DNA from: Candidatus Parcubacteria bacterium
GTDB taxonomy: Bacteria > Patescibacteriota > Patescibacteriia > Patescibacteriales > UBA12075
Reading direction: 5' to 3'
NCBI GenBank assembly: GCA_023137275.1
Contig: JAGLPO010000053.1
Coordinates: 1-32,294, forward strand
Length of the DNA: 32,294 nucleotides
Part shown: positions 1 through 8,807 of the stretch, in pieces
How positions within the stretch are numbered: the first letter of the stretch is position 1
How the letters are laid out: each line of letters opens with the position of its first letter
Translations under genes and position numbers: made by a program
Notes under the pieces: model-generated
What the model was told of the DNA's origin: nothing
Database searches by the model: none
The model's input: only the letters and a program-made list of their open reading frames with translations

Positions 1-20
1 GGGCATAGAATGCCCCTTTT
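1..20 (+). terminator. Probable intrinsic terminator hairpin of an upstream gene outside the window
   Basis: GGGCAT-aga-ATGCCC followed by CTTTT; upstream context is missing. Confidence 0.4.
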
Positions 21-60
21 AGGGTATAACTTGTTATTTTTATTAAATATTAGCAAGATT

Positions 61-111
61 TAAAAATGAAAAGAGGACCCAGAATTTACCAAGGAATGGT
101 AGCGGGTCCTC
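61..111 (-). terminator. Intrinsic terminator on the minus strand
   Basis: Minus strand: GAGGACCC-gc-TACCA-ttcct-TGGTA-aattct-GGGTCCTC followed by TTTTCATTTTT. Confidence 0.6.
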
Positions 112-334
112 ACAAGACGTTATAATTGTGCATTTTAGATTTCCTTTCATTTTGAAAAGGGCAGGTTTTTGAGGAATTTATTTTTTGTTGCTTAAAATGA
201 TATATTTTAATTATGTTGAGAAATTATTGTTTCAATACGACTTTTTTTTAAGGTGCACAGCACCTCGGTCCCCTTATTAGGGGCGATAGTAGGGAAACTA
301 TTTTCTCAAGAATTAGAAATACATTAAACAACTT
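61..334 (-). ncRNA. Candidate structured ncRNA divergent from ileS (family not recognised)
   Basis: Minus-strand promoter TTGAAT-N16-TATAAT (plus 363-368 / 341-346). It is followed by a closing helix TTGAGAAA/TTTCTCAA (216-223 with 302-309) around several local hairpins, and an intrinsic terminator at 61-111 (minus). No ORF covers the region. Confidence 0.45.
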
Positions 335-340
335 AAAATT

Positions 341-368
341 ATTATAACACATTAAAAATTAAATTCAA
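341..368 (-). promoter_or_regulatory. Sigma70-type promoter reading leftward, away from ileS
   Basis: Reverse complement reads TTGAAT-ttaatttttaatgtgt(16)-TATAAT. Confidence 0.55.
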
Positions 369-379
369 GTAAAAAAATT

Positions 380-408
380 TTGACATTTTAGCTTAAAAAA
401 GCTAAAAT
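380..408 (+). promoter_or_regulatory. ileS promoter with an inverted repeat across spacer and -10
   Basis: TTGACA-N17-TAAAAT. ATTTTAGCTT-aaaa-AAGCTAAAAT overlaps the spacer and -10. Confidence 0.65.
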
Positions 409-439
409 AATCGTATAATTAAGCAGCAAATATTAATTT

Positions 440-3400
440 ATGACAAATAAAAAAGATAAAAATAAAGAAAATTCTCTCAAGAGTGAAGTTGCCAGACAGG
501 AAGAAAAAATTCTTGAATTTTGGGATAAAGCTGAGATTTTTAAACAGTCAGTAGAAAAAAAAGCACCTAACGGTGACTATGTTTTCTATGACGGTCCGCC
601 TTTTGCTACCGGACTTCCTCATTATGGGCATATTGTGGCCAGTATTATTAAAGATGTTGTGCCCAGGTATTGGACCATGAAAGGGTATAGGGTAGAAAGA
701 AAATGGGGCTGGGACTGCCATGGCCTGCCGATTGAGAATATTGTTGAAAAAGAGCTTGGAATAAACAGCAAAAAAGATATAGAGAAGATCGGGGTAGCTA
801 AATTTAATAAGATTTGCCGATCCAAGGTAATGGAATTTGCCGATGACTGGAAAAAATATGTCAGAAAGCTTGGGCGCTGGGTAGACATGGAAAACGGCTA
901 CAAAACCATGGATAAGGATTTTATGGAATCGGTTTGGTGGGTTTTTAAAAACTTATATGACAAGGGCTTGATTTATAAGGGTTATAGGTCAATGCATATC
1001 TGCCCCAGATGTGAAACCACTCTTTCTCAGTCTGAAGTAACCGAGGGTTATAAAGATATAAAGGATTTATCAGTGATTGCAAAATTTGAGCTGGTAGATG
1101 AGCCTGGTACGTATGTTTTAGCCTGGACGACTACGCCGTGGACTTTAATTGGCAACGTTGCTTTAGCGGTTGGGGAGAGTATTGACTATGTAAAAGTTAA
1201 AATTCTGGATGTAGCCAAACGTGCAAAAGAGGGAAAAATAAAATATCAAAAAGTAATTATTGCAAAGGATATTTTTGAACAACTACAAGATAAGCCAGAC
1301 ACAAATTTATTAAAATTAGCTTTTAACCTTGTAGTTCTTCATGAAAAGAAAGAAGGCGAAGAATATATTGAGGAATATGACATAATAAAAGAATTTAAAG
1401 GTTCAGAATTGGTCGGTAAAAAATATAAACCATTGTTTGATTATTATGCAAGTGATAAAGATTTAAAAAATACAAAAAACGGCTGGAATATCTATACCGG
1501 TGATTTTGTATCCACTGAAGAAGGAACAGGCATAGTGCATATTGCGCCGGCTTTTGGCGATGACGATATGAAAATGGGCAAAAAGCATAAGCTGCCGTTT
1601 GTACAGCATGTAAGAATGGACGGCAGTATTAAGGATAGGGTTAAAGATTTTAAAGGCATGAATGTGAAAGCAATTAAGGACCATATGAAAACAGATATTA
1701 AGATTATAAAGTACTTAGCGCGTAATAATTTACTTTTTTTAAAAGAAAAATACGAGCATTCATACCCGCATTGCTGGCGCTGTAATACGCCGCTCTTAAA
1801 TTACGCGACCAGTTCCTGGTTTGTGAATGTGCTGAAAATGAAAAAAAGAATGCTTGAATTAGCCAAAGGAATCAATTGGTCGCCAAAGCATATTAAAAAA
1901 GGGCGCTGGGGCAAATGGCTGGAAGGCGCCAGAGACTGGTCAATTTCACGGCAAAGATTTTGGGCGTCAGTCATGCCGATTTGGGAATGCGAGTGCGGGG
2001 AAATGAAAGTGATCGGATCTGTTGAAGAACTGGAGAAATTAAGCAAAAAGAAAATAATTGATTTGCATAAAGACACGGTTGATAAGATCAAGTTTCCCTG
2101 CGAAAAGTGCGATAAAAAAATGAGGCGTATTCCTGATGTTCTGGATTGCTGGTTTGAGTCAGGCTCCATGCCTTACGCGCAAATGCATTATCCGTTTGAA
2201 AACAAAAATAAATTTGAAAATAATTTTCCGGCTCAATTCATTGCCGAAGGCGCTGATCAGACCCGGTGTTGGTTCTATTATCTGCATGTACTGGCCACGG
2301 GAGTGCGGGATGTGCGGGCTTTTCAAAATGTGATAGTCAACGGGATAGTGCTTGCTGAAGACGGCAAAAAGATGAGTAAAAAACTGCAAAATTATCCTGA
2401 CCCAATGGATATATTTGATAAATACGGTTCAGACGCGCTTCGCTATTATCTTCTGACTTCTCCGGTTATGCTGGCTGATAATTTGAATTTTTCCGAAAAA
2501 GGAGTGGAAGAATCGCTTAGAAAGGTAAATATGATTTTGTTAAATGTGGCAAGGTTTTATAGTATGTTTGTGGGCGATTTAAAAATTAAGGATGAAAAAA
2601 TAAAAATAGAAAGTGAACACATTTTAGATAAATGGATATTAGCCAGATTAAACCAGTTGATTAATGAGGCAACAGACAAAATGGATAATTATGATCTGCC
2701 CCGGGCCAGCCGGCCGATCATTGAGTTTATTGATGATTTATCCACCTGGTATATTCGCCGTTCCCGCGACAGATTCAAAGGTGAAGATGAGAATGATAAG
2801 AAAGCGGCAATTAATACTACCGGATTTGTTTTAATGCAATTATCAAAAGTAATGGCGCCTTTTATGCCTTTTATTGCTGAAAAGCTTTGGCAGGAAGTGG
2901 GCGGTAAAAATTTTAAAGATAAAAATAAATCAGTTCATCTTGAAAAGTGGCCTAAAGCAAAAAAATTATCAATGGAAGAAAAAGATATTTTAAGACACAT
3001 GGATATTTGCCGTAAAATTGTTGAATTGGGATTGGCAAAAAGAGACGAAGCCGGGATTAAAGTAAGACAGCCGCTATCCAAATTACGAATTACGAATTAC
3101 GAATTACGAAATGAGTATATGGATTTGGTAAAAGATGAATTGAATGTAAAAATCGTAGAGACGCAAAGCCTTGCGTCTTCTTCCGGAGAAAATAATATTA
3201 AGGTTGATCTGGATACAAAGTTAACATTTGAGCTAAAGCAAGAGGGAATTGCCCGGGAAATAATCAGGCATGTTAACAGTATGAGAAAAAAACAAGGGTT
3301 TACAATTAAAGACAGGATAAATATATATTTATATGTTGAAAGTGATAATATTAAAAAAGTAATAGATAATAATGAATATTATAATTATATTCTGAATGGA

Positions 3401-3520
3401 GCTTTGGCTTATAACATCGCCGGGCAGGGGATAAAGCCGATTGAATCTGATAATCCTAAATTCTTTAAAGAAGTAAAAATTAATAAAGAACTTGTTAATA
3501 TAGGAATACAAAAAATATAA
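440..3520 (+). CDS. ileS: Isoleucyl-tRNA synthetase
   Basis: 1026 aa; GLPHYGHI (HIGH-type) and KKMSKKLQNYPDP (KMSKS) motifs; WTTTPWTL; CPRCET zinc-type Cys pairs. Confidence 0.98.
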   Translation: MTNKKDKNKENSLKSEVARQEEKILEFWDKAEIFKQSVEKKAPNGDYVFYDGPPFATGLPHYGHIVASIIKDVVPRYWTMKGYRVERKWGWDCHGLPIENIVEKELGINSKKDIEKIGVAKFNKICRSKVMEFADDWKKYVRKLGRWVDMENGYKTMDKDFMESVWWVFKNLYDKGLIYKGYRSMHICPRCETTLSQSEVTEGYKDIKDLSVIAKFELVDEPGTYVLAWTTTPWTLIGNVALAVGESIDYVKVKILDVAKRAKEGKIKYQKVIIAKDIFEQLQDKPDTNLLKLAFNLVVLHEKKEGEEYIEEYDIIKEFKGSELVGKKYKPLFDYYASDKDLKNTKNGWNIYTGDFVSTEEGTGIVHIAPAFGDDDMKMGKKHKLPFVQHVRMDGSIKDRVKDFKGMNVKAIKDHMKTDIKIIKYLARNNLLFLKEKYEHSYPHCWRCNTPLLNYATSSWFVNVLKMKKRMLELAKGINWSPKHIKKGRWGKWLEGARDWSISRQRFWASVMPIWECECGEMKVIGSVEELEKLSKKKIIDLHKDTVDKIKFPCEKCDKKMRRIPDVLDCWFESGSMPYAQMHYPFENKNKFENNFPAQFIAEGADQTRCWFYYLHVLATGVRDVRAFQNVIVNGIVLAEDGKKMSKKLQNYPDPMDIFDKYGSDALRYYLLTSPVMLADNLNFSEKGVEESLRKVNMILLNVARFYSMFVGDLKIKDEKIKIESEHILDKWILARLNQLINEATDKMDNYDLPRASRPIIEFIDDLSTWYIRRSRDRFKGEDENDKKAAINTTGFVLMQLSKVMAPFMPFIAEKLWQEVGGKNFKDKNKSVHLEKWPKAKKLSMEEKDILRHMDICRKIVELGLAKRDEAGIKVRQPLSKLRITNYELRNEYMDLVKDELNVKIVETQSLASSSGENNIKVDLDTKLTFELKQEGIAREIIRHVNSMRKKQGFTIKDRINIYLYVESDNIKKVIDNNEYYNYILNGALAYNIAGQGIKPIESDNPKFFKEVKINKELVNIGIQKI
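3081..3110 (+). repeat. Perfect heptanucleotide tandem repeat (AATTACG)x4.3 inside ileS
   Basis: aattacg aattacg aattacg aattacg aa; translated in frame as LRITNYELRN. Confidence 0.95.
3159..3178 (+). repeat. Short palindromic repeat inside ileS
   Basis: AGACGCAA-agcc-TTGCGTCT, about 50 bp after the AATTACG tract. Confidence 0.7.
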
Positions 3521-3536
3521 ATTTTACTTTATTATT

Positions 3537-4553
3537 ATGCCAAAAACAAAAGCCTTGGTTTTATTTTCCGGCGGTTTGGACTCAATTCTGGCTGTTAAAA
3601 TGCTTCAGGCGCAAAAAATAGCAGTAACAGCTATTTGTTTTACAAGTAATTTTTTTAATGCCGAGCTGGCCAAAGAGTCAGCCAGGAATTTAGAGATTCC
3701 AATATTAATTAAAGATATATCCGGCGCTGAACTCAAGCTGGTTAAGAATCCTCCCCATGGATATGGCAAGCACTTGAATCCGTGTATTGATTGCCATGCC
3801 ATGATGATACGTTTGGCCGGTGAAATCGCGCGAAAACAAGGCTTTGATTTTGTGGCTACCGGCGAAGTTTTGGGCCAGCGTCCTTTTTCGCAAAATAAAA
3901 AAGCTTTGGGAAAAGTAAAAAATCTATCAGGTGTGGAAGTGGTGCGGCCTTTGTCCGCGAAATTATTAGATGAAACCGAAATTGAAAAAAATAAAATATT
4001 GATCAGAGGTCTTTTAGGAAGAATTAAAGGCAGAAGCAGGGAAGAGCAAATTGAGCTGGCGCGCAGGTATAAATTAAAAAATTATCCTTTGCCGGCCGGC
4101 GGCTGCTTGTTAACCGATTCGGAATTTAGCAAGCGATTAATAAAATTACTGGGTAATTATTCTGATTGTGATGTTAATGATGTTGAGATTATCAAGAACG
4201 GTCGGGTGTTTTGGTTGAAAGTTAAAGAGAATACTTTGGTTTTAGCGGTTGTCGGGCGTAATCATAAGGAAAACGAAAAGCTTAAGAAACTTGCCAAAAA
4301 GGGTGATTTTATTGTAGAATTAAAAGAGATAACCGGTCCGAGCGCTTTGGTCAGGTTTATAAATTTAAAGAAACCAATAGCTTTTAAAAGCAATTATCGC
4401 GTACAGATCCCTAAAATTTTAAGCTTGGGTAAATTAAGGCTTAGCGAGCCTAAGAATTTTAAGCAAATATTTGATATTATTTGCCTTTTAACCGGATATT
4501 ATTCTACTAAAGCCAGAAACAAGGAGGTGGAATTAATAGTTAAAAATTTTTAA
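3537..4553 (+). CDS. ThiI/MnmA-like PP-loop ATPase, probable tRNA thiolation enzyme
   Basis: N-terminal LFSGGLDSILA PP-loop; NPCIDCHAMM and ATGEVLGQRPFSQ motifs; NFACT-R-like C-terminal region (inference). Confidence 0.7.
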   Translation: MPKTKALVLFSGGLDSILAVKMLQAQKIAVTAICFTSNFFNAELAKESARNLEIPILIKDISGAELKLVKNPPHGYGKHLNPCIDCHAMMIRLAGEIARKQGFDFVATGEVLGQRPFSQNKKALGKVKNLSGVEVVRPLSAKLLDETEIEKNKILIRGLLGRIKGRSREEQIELARRYKLKNYPLPAGGCLLTDSEFSKRLIKLLGNYSDCDVNDVEIIKNGRVFWLKVKENTLVLAVVGRNHKENEKLKKLAKKGDFIVELKEITGPSALVRFINLKKPIAFKSNYRVQIPKILSLGKLRLSEPKNFKQIFDIICLLTGYYSTKARNKEVELIVKNF

Positions 4554-4565
4554 TTTTATAATAAT

Positions 4566-5744
4566 ATGGCTTTTGGCGTTAACACCAGGGAAAACATAAA
4601 AATTGATATTGTTAAAATAGTTAATGATATTTTTAAGCAAGCGATTGATCTTGGGGCAAGCGATATTCATATTGAATCAACTTACGCGGGAATGGTGATC
4701 CGCTACCGCATAGACGGCATATTAAAAGTAATATCAGAAGGCGATAAAATGCTTAGGGATTTTATAATATCAAGGATCAAAGTTATGGCCCTTCTAAAGA
4801 CTACCGGGCTGCCCCGGCCACAGGAAGGCAATATTAAATTTAAACAGGGTGATTTAAGCGTTGATATGCGAATTTCTATTTTTCCCACCAGCTCCGGGGA
4901 ATGCGTGGTTATTCGCGTACTGGAAACCGATAAATATTTTGGCGATTTTCGTGAATTAGGCCTTTTGGATGAGCAGGCAAAAGCGATTGAAAAAATCATC
5001 CAGCAGCCTTATGGCCTGGTATTGGTTACCGGGCCTAACGGCAGCGGCAAATCCACTACTTTGTTCACGATTTTAAATCGTTTGAATGAGCCGGGGAAGA
5101 GCCTGGTAACTTTGGAAGACCCGGTGGAAAGAAAGATTGATATGGTGCGCCAAACAAATATTAATCCTGATATTAATCTTACTTTTGCCAGCGGCCTTAG
5201 GTATTTGTTACGCCAGGATCCGGATATTATCATGGTCGGGGAGATCCGGGACAAAGAAACCGCGCAGATCGCGGTGCAGGCCGCCATTACCGGGCATTTA
5301 GTACTAGCCACCATTCATACCAACGACGCGGCCGGAGCGGTGGTGCGTATGATCAATATGGGGGTAGAGCCGTTTCTTCTCTCAAGCGCCCTCAAGTTTG
5401 TGACGGCTCAGCGCCTGGCTCGGGTTAATTGCCCGCATTGCAAGAAAGAGTATGAACCGCCGCTGGAACTTTTAAAGCGGATTGACGCCCCTCAGAGCAT
5501 TAAATTTTACCATTCAGCCGGCTGTGACAAATGCAGCAATGAAGGGATAAGCGGTCGGATCGGTGTGCATGAGCTGATAGTGGTTACCAGAAAAATCCAG
5601 GATTTAACTTTGCTTAAGCCGTCAGACGAACAGATCAATAAAATAGCGATAGATGAAGGCATGACCACTCTTAGACAGGCCGCTTTGCAAAAAGTATACG
5701 ACGGAACTATCAGCATTGAAGAGGCAATAAGGCTTACTGAATAA
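4566..5744 (+). CDS. Type II/IV secretion or type IV pilus assembly ATPase (GspE/PilB family), short N-terminus
   Basis: Walker A GPNGSGKSTT; GEIRDKETAQIAVQAAITGHLVLATIHTNDA; tetracysteine CPHC...CDKC. Confidence 0.93.
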   Translation: MAFGVNTRENIKIDIVKIVNDIFKQAIDLGASDIHIESTYAGMVIRYRIDGILKVISEGDKMLRDFIISRIKVMALLKTTGLPRPQEGNIKFKQGDLSVDMRISIFPTSSGECVVIRVLETDKYFGDFRELGLLDEQAKAIEKIIQQPYGLVLVTGPNGSGKSTTLFTILNRLNEPGKSLVTLEDPVERKIDMVRQTNINPDINLTFASGLRYLLRQDPDIIMVGEIRDKETAQIAVQAAITGHLVLATIHTNDAAGAVVRMINMGVEPFLLSSALKFVTAQRLARVNCPHCKKEYEPPLELLKRIDAPQSIKFYHSAGCDKCSNEGISGRIGVHELIVVTRKIQDLTLLKPSDEQINKIAIDEGMTTLRQAALQKVYDGTISIEEAIRLTE

Positions 5745-5796
5745 CTAATAAGAATTGACCATTAACTTTTAACAATTAACAATTAATTTTAACTCT

Positions 5797-6360
5797 ATGG
5801 AAATTACATTAATTATTCTTGGTATAGTAGTGGTGGGAGCGGTTGTGATAATCGGCATGTACAACTCGCTAATTAAATTGAAAAACCGGGTGGATGAAGC
5901 CTGGAGCGATATTGACGTCCAGCTTAAGCGCCGCTATGATTTGATCCCCAATCTGGTAGAGACTGTAAAAGGTTATGCCGGGCACGAAAAGGATACTTTG
6001 GAGAGTGTTACCAAAGCCCGCAGTCAGGCAATGGCGGCTCAGGAGTCAGGCGATGCTGCGCAGCAGGCAGAAGCGGAAAATATGCTTAGCTCCACGCTTA
6101 AATCCATTTTTGCGCTTAGTGAGAGCTACCCGGACCTTAAGGCTAATACTAATTTTCTGGAACTTCAACGCGAGTTAAGCGATACTGAGAACAAGATCCA
6201 GGCCAGCCGGCGTTTCTACAACGGCAATGTCCGCGATTTTAACACCAAGCTGGAGGTATTCCCCACCAATATCATCGGCAACATGCTGGGCTTTAAGTCC
6301 CGCGAGTATTTTGAGATTGAAGAGGAAAAAGAGCGGGAAAATGTTAAGGTGAAATTTTAG
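5797..6360 (+). CDS. lemA: LemA family protein
   Basis: N-terminal TM then YNSLIKLKNRVDEAWSDIDVQLKRRYDLIPNLVETVKGYAGHE; ends FEIEEEKERENVKVKF. Confidence 0.95.
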   Translation: MEITLIILGIVVVGAVVIIGMYNSLIKLKNRVDEAWSDIDVQLKRRYDLIPNLVETVKGYAGHEKDTLESVTKARSQAMAAQESGDAAQQAEAENMLSSTLKSIFALSESYPDLKANTNFLELQRELSDTENKIQASRRFYNGNVRDFNTKLEVFPTNIIGNMLGFKSREYFEIEEEKERENVKVKF

Positions 6361-6369
6361 GTAAATTCC

Positions 6370-6444
6370 ACCCCGCTTTAGCGGGGGTTTCCGCGGCTTT
6401 AGCCGCGAGGTTTGATTAAAAACGGGGTCCGGCAACGGACTCCG
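6370..6444. repeat. Three consecutive GC-rich stem-loops
   Basis: CCCCGC-ttta-GCGGGG (6371-6386); CGCGGC-ttta-GCCGCG (6392-6407); CGGGGTCCG-gcaa-CGGACTCCG (6423-6444, one G-T). Confidence 0.8.
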
Positions 6445-6455
6445 CTTTAGTAATT

Positions 6456-7571
6456 ATGGCATTAAGGAACAGCGAAAGCTTAAACGCGGTTTATAAAATG
6501 CATTCTATTGACAGCTCGGCTTTTTCTTTGGTCGGTATATTTATTCCGATCTATTTACTGACTTTGGGTTTTTCAGTTACTGAAGTTTTGGTTTATTTTA
6601 TTATACAAAACACCACGCTGTTAATGTCAGCATTTGCCGTTGGCTATATTGGAAGCAAATATGGAATACAGCGCGCCATGCTTTTAAGGCTGCCGTTTTT
6701 ATTTTTGTTTTTAATTTTATTGCTGTTGCTTGATAATATTAATTTTCCGATTTATTTGTTAGCAATAATTGACGGCTGGCAGAGCGCCTTGTATTGGATC
6801 CCTTTGAATATTGCTTTTACTAAAAACGCCAATAAAAGAAAAATGGGTTCAGCCTTGGGCGGTTTATTTGCCTGGCCCAAGGTTGCTACCATCTTTACAC
6901 CCATGTTTGGGGGACTGATTGCTTCTTATTTCGGTTTTAACGCCTTGTTCGCGATTACTTTAATTATATTTGCTTTTTCAGTCATTCCGCTTCTTAGGAT
7001 CAAAAAAATTAAGATTGATTTTCATTTTAAATTTAAGGAAGGTTTAAAACTGTACAGAAAAAATAAAAAATATTTTTGGGCCGAAGTGTTTAACAATATT
7101 GGCGAAGAAACCGATGGTATTATTTGGCCGATATTTATTTATCTAAGCCTGGTAAAAATTACCGCGGTCGGGAATACGGCCACTATAATTTCCTTGGGAG
7201 CGTTTTTTTTAACACTATATATGGGCAGAATTTCTGATAAGGCCGGAAAAGAAGTTTTAATAAAAGTTGGCGCAAGCTTAATAATGCTGACGTGGTTTAT
7301 CAGGATATTTTTTGACACTGAAATAGCTTTTTATATTATTGCTTTGTTTTCCGGCCTAGCTTTTGTGATATTTAAAATTCCGTATTATTCAAAGCTGTTT
7401 AGCATTCCCAGAAAAAGCAAGGTTGATGAATTTTTTATTTTTCGTGAAGTGCCGGTTAATATTGCCCGAATTATCGTGTTTTTATTGGCGATTATATTTG
7501 TTAATAATTTGCAATTTTTATTCCCAATTGCCGGTTTAGTGTATTTGTATTTTCTTTTGTTTAAATTATAA
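6456..7571 (+). CDS. MFS-type transporter
   Basis: 371 aa, many hydrophobic segments; IGSKYGIQRAMLLRLP and MGRISDKAGKEVLIKVGA loop motifs. Confidence 0.75.
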   Translation: MALRNSESLNAVYKMHSIDSSAFSLVGIFIPIYLLTLGFSVTEVLVYFIIQNTTLLMSAFAVGYIGSKYGIQRAMLLRLPFLFLFLILLLLLDNINFPIYLLAIIDGWQSALYWIPLNIAFTKNANKRKMGSALGGLFAWPKVATIFTPMFGGLIASYFGFNALFAITLIIFAFSVIPLLRIKKIKIDFHFKFKEGLKLYRKNKKYFWAEVFNNIGEETDGIIWPIFIYLSLVKITAVGNTATIISLGAFFLTLYMGRISDKAGKEVLIKVGASLIMLTWFIRIFFDTEIAFYIIALFSGLAFVIFKIPYYSKLFSIPRKSKVDEFFIFREVPVNIARIIVFLLAIIFVNNLQFLFPIAGLVYLYFLLFKL

Positions 7572-7652
7572 ACTTATCACTTGACTTTGCCTATGGCAAG
7601 CGCATCCTTTACGAATTTATAAATATAGGTTAAGTTAAAGATACTTAAAGTG

Positions 7653-7778
7653 TGTCATCCTGAGGGCGGAGCCCGAAGGATCTCGAGAAATTAGAAATAT
7701 GGTTGTTAGCAGTGATTGCTAATAGCATAACACTTTAAATCACGGGATTCTTCGTCCTTTCAGGACTCAGAATGACAG
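7653..7778. repeat. REP-like inverted pair (BIME-like)
   Basis: Left TGTCATCCTGA-GGGC-gga-GCCC-GAAGGATCTC. Right (reverse complement) TGTCATTCTGA-GTCCT-gaa-AGGAC-GAAGAATCCC. Confidence 0.75.
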
Positions 7779-7785
7779 TTTATTT

Positions 7786-8703
7786 ATGGCAACACTATAT
7801 ACTCACAGCGATTCAAATAAACGAAAAACAATATTTTTACTGTTCGGTTTTATAATATTTATTATTATTGTCGGTTTTGTCTTTAGCGAAGCCATGGGCA
7901 GCCGGGGTATTCTTTATTTCGCGGTTGGCTTTAGCATTGTTTCGGCTTTTATAAGTTATTGGTATTCGGACAAGATCGTGCTGGCCATGAGCGATGCCAA
8001 AGAAGTTAAGTTTGAGAGCAATAAAGAGCTTTATCGTATAGTAGAGAATCTTTGCATTACGGCCGGCCTGCCTGTTCCTAAAATATATATTATTAATGAT
8101 ACTGCCCCGAATGCTTTTGCCACCGGCAGGGATCCGGAGCACGCGGTTGTGGCCGTTACCAAAGGGCTTTTGCGAAAACTGGACCGCAGTGAACTGGAAG
8201 GGGTAATCGCCCATGAGCTTTCGCATATCGGCAACCGGGATATTTTAATTGCCACGATCGTTACAGTTCTGGTCGGAGTAGTGGTTCTTTTGGCTGATTG
8301 GTTCAGGCGCTGGACCTTCTGGGGCGGGGGACGGCGGCGCAGCAGCAAAAACAGCGGTAATTTGCAGCTGATTATTTTTATTGTCGCGATTGTTTTATCC
8401 ATTTTTGCTCCTTTGTTTGCTTATTTAATGCAATTTGCTATTTCCAGGAAGCGGGAATTTCTGGCTGACGCGGACGGCGCGCTCCTTACCCGTTATCCGG
8501 ACGGATTGGCCCGGGCTTTGGAAAAAATTTCTTCAGATTCGGAAAAGCTGGAAGTGGCCAATCGCGCCACTGCCCATCTTTATATTTCCTCTCCTTTTAA
8601 AACCGATCGACCAGGCGCAAAAATAGGTTTTTTCAAAAAAGCTTTCTTAACCCATCCTCCGGTTGAGGAAAGAATAAGGAACTTAAAAGGTATGCAGGTG
8701 TAG
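7786..8703 (+). CDS. htpX: HtpX-like M48 family membrane zinc metalloprotease
   Basis: 305 aa; HELSHIGNRDI motif, SRKREFLADADGA, several TM segments. Confidence 0.93.
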   Translation: MATLYTHSDSNKRKTIFLLFGFIIFIIIVGFVFSEAMGSRGILYFAVGFSIVSAFISYWYSDKIVLAMSDAKEVKFESNKELYRIVENLCITAGLPVPKIYIINDTAPNAFATGRDPEHAVVAVTKGLLRKLDRSELEGVIAHELSHIGNRDILIATIVTVLVGVVVLLADWFRRWTFWGGGRRRSSKNSGNLQLIIFIVAIVLSIFAPLFAYLMQFAISRKREFLADADGALLTRYPDGLARALEKISSDSEKLEVANRATAHLYISSPFKTDRPGAKIGFFKKAFLTHPPVEERIRNLKGMQV

Positions 8704-8748
8704 CTTTTATGCTTGCCCGCAGCGAAAATTTAATTTTTAGATCAATCA

Positions 8749-8776
8749 TTGACTTTAGCTAAAATTATGTTATTAT
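8749..8776 (+). promoter_or_regulatory. Probable promoter upstream of hicB
   Basis: TTGACT-N16-TATTAT, with palindrome TTTAGCTAAA just after the -35. Confidence 0.45.
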
Positions 8777-8807
8777 TTTATTAGGAATTATTTGTATTTT
8801 TATACCT

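Noticed and set aside
230-250. GTTTCAATACGAC resembling the end of some CRISPR repeats
   Set aside because: Occurs once, with no repeat-spacer periodicity and no cas genes in the window.
73-310. T-box or other ileS leader riboswitch
   Set aside because: No recognisable T-box antiterminator sequence, and the best ileS promoter (380-408) lies downstream of the structured region, so it would not be in the ileS mRNA.
2136-2333. Short alternative-frame + strand ORFs (e.g. 2136-2333, 5975-6178, 8435-8626, 15278-15466, 26688-26885, 28992-29183)
   Set aside because: Fully nested in other frames of strongly supported genes.
3081-3110. CRISPR-like repeats in ileS and similar tracts
   Set aside because: Units are 7 nt and contiguous with no spacers; they are tandem repeats, not a CRISPR array.
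3159-3178. Terminator within ileS (AGACGCAA...TTGCGTCT)
   Set aside because: Inside the coding frame with only a weak TCTTCTTCC tail; more likely a short palindromic repeat insertion.
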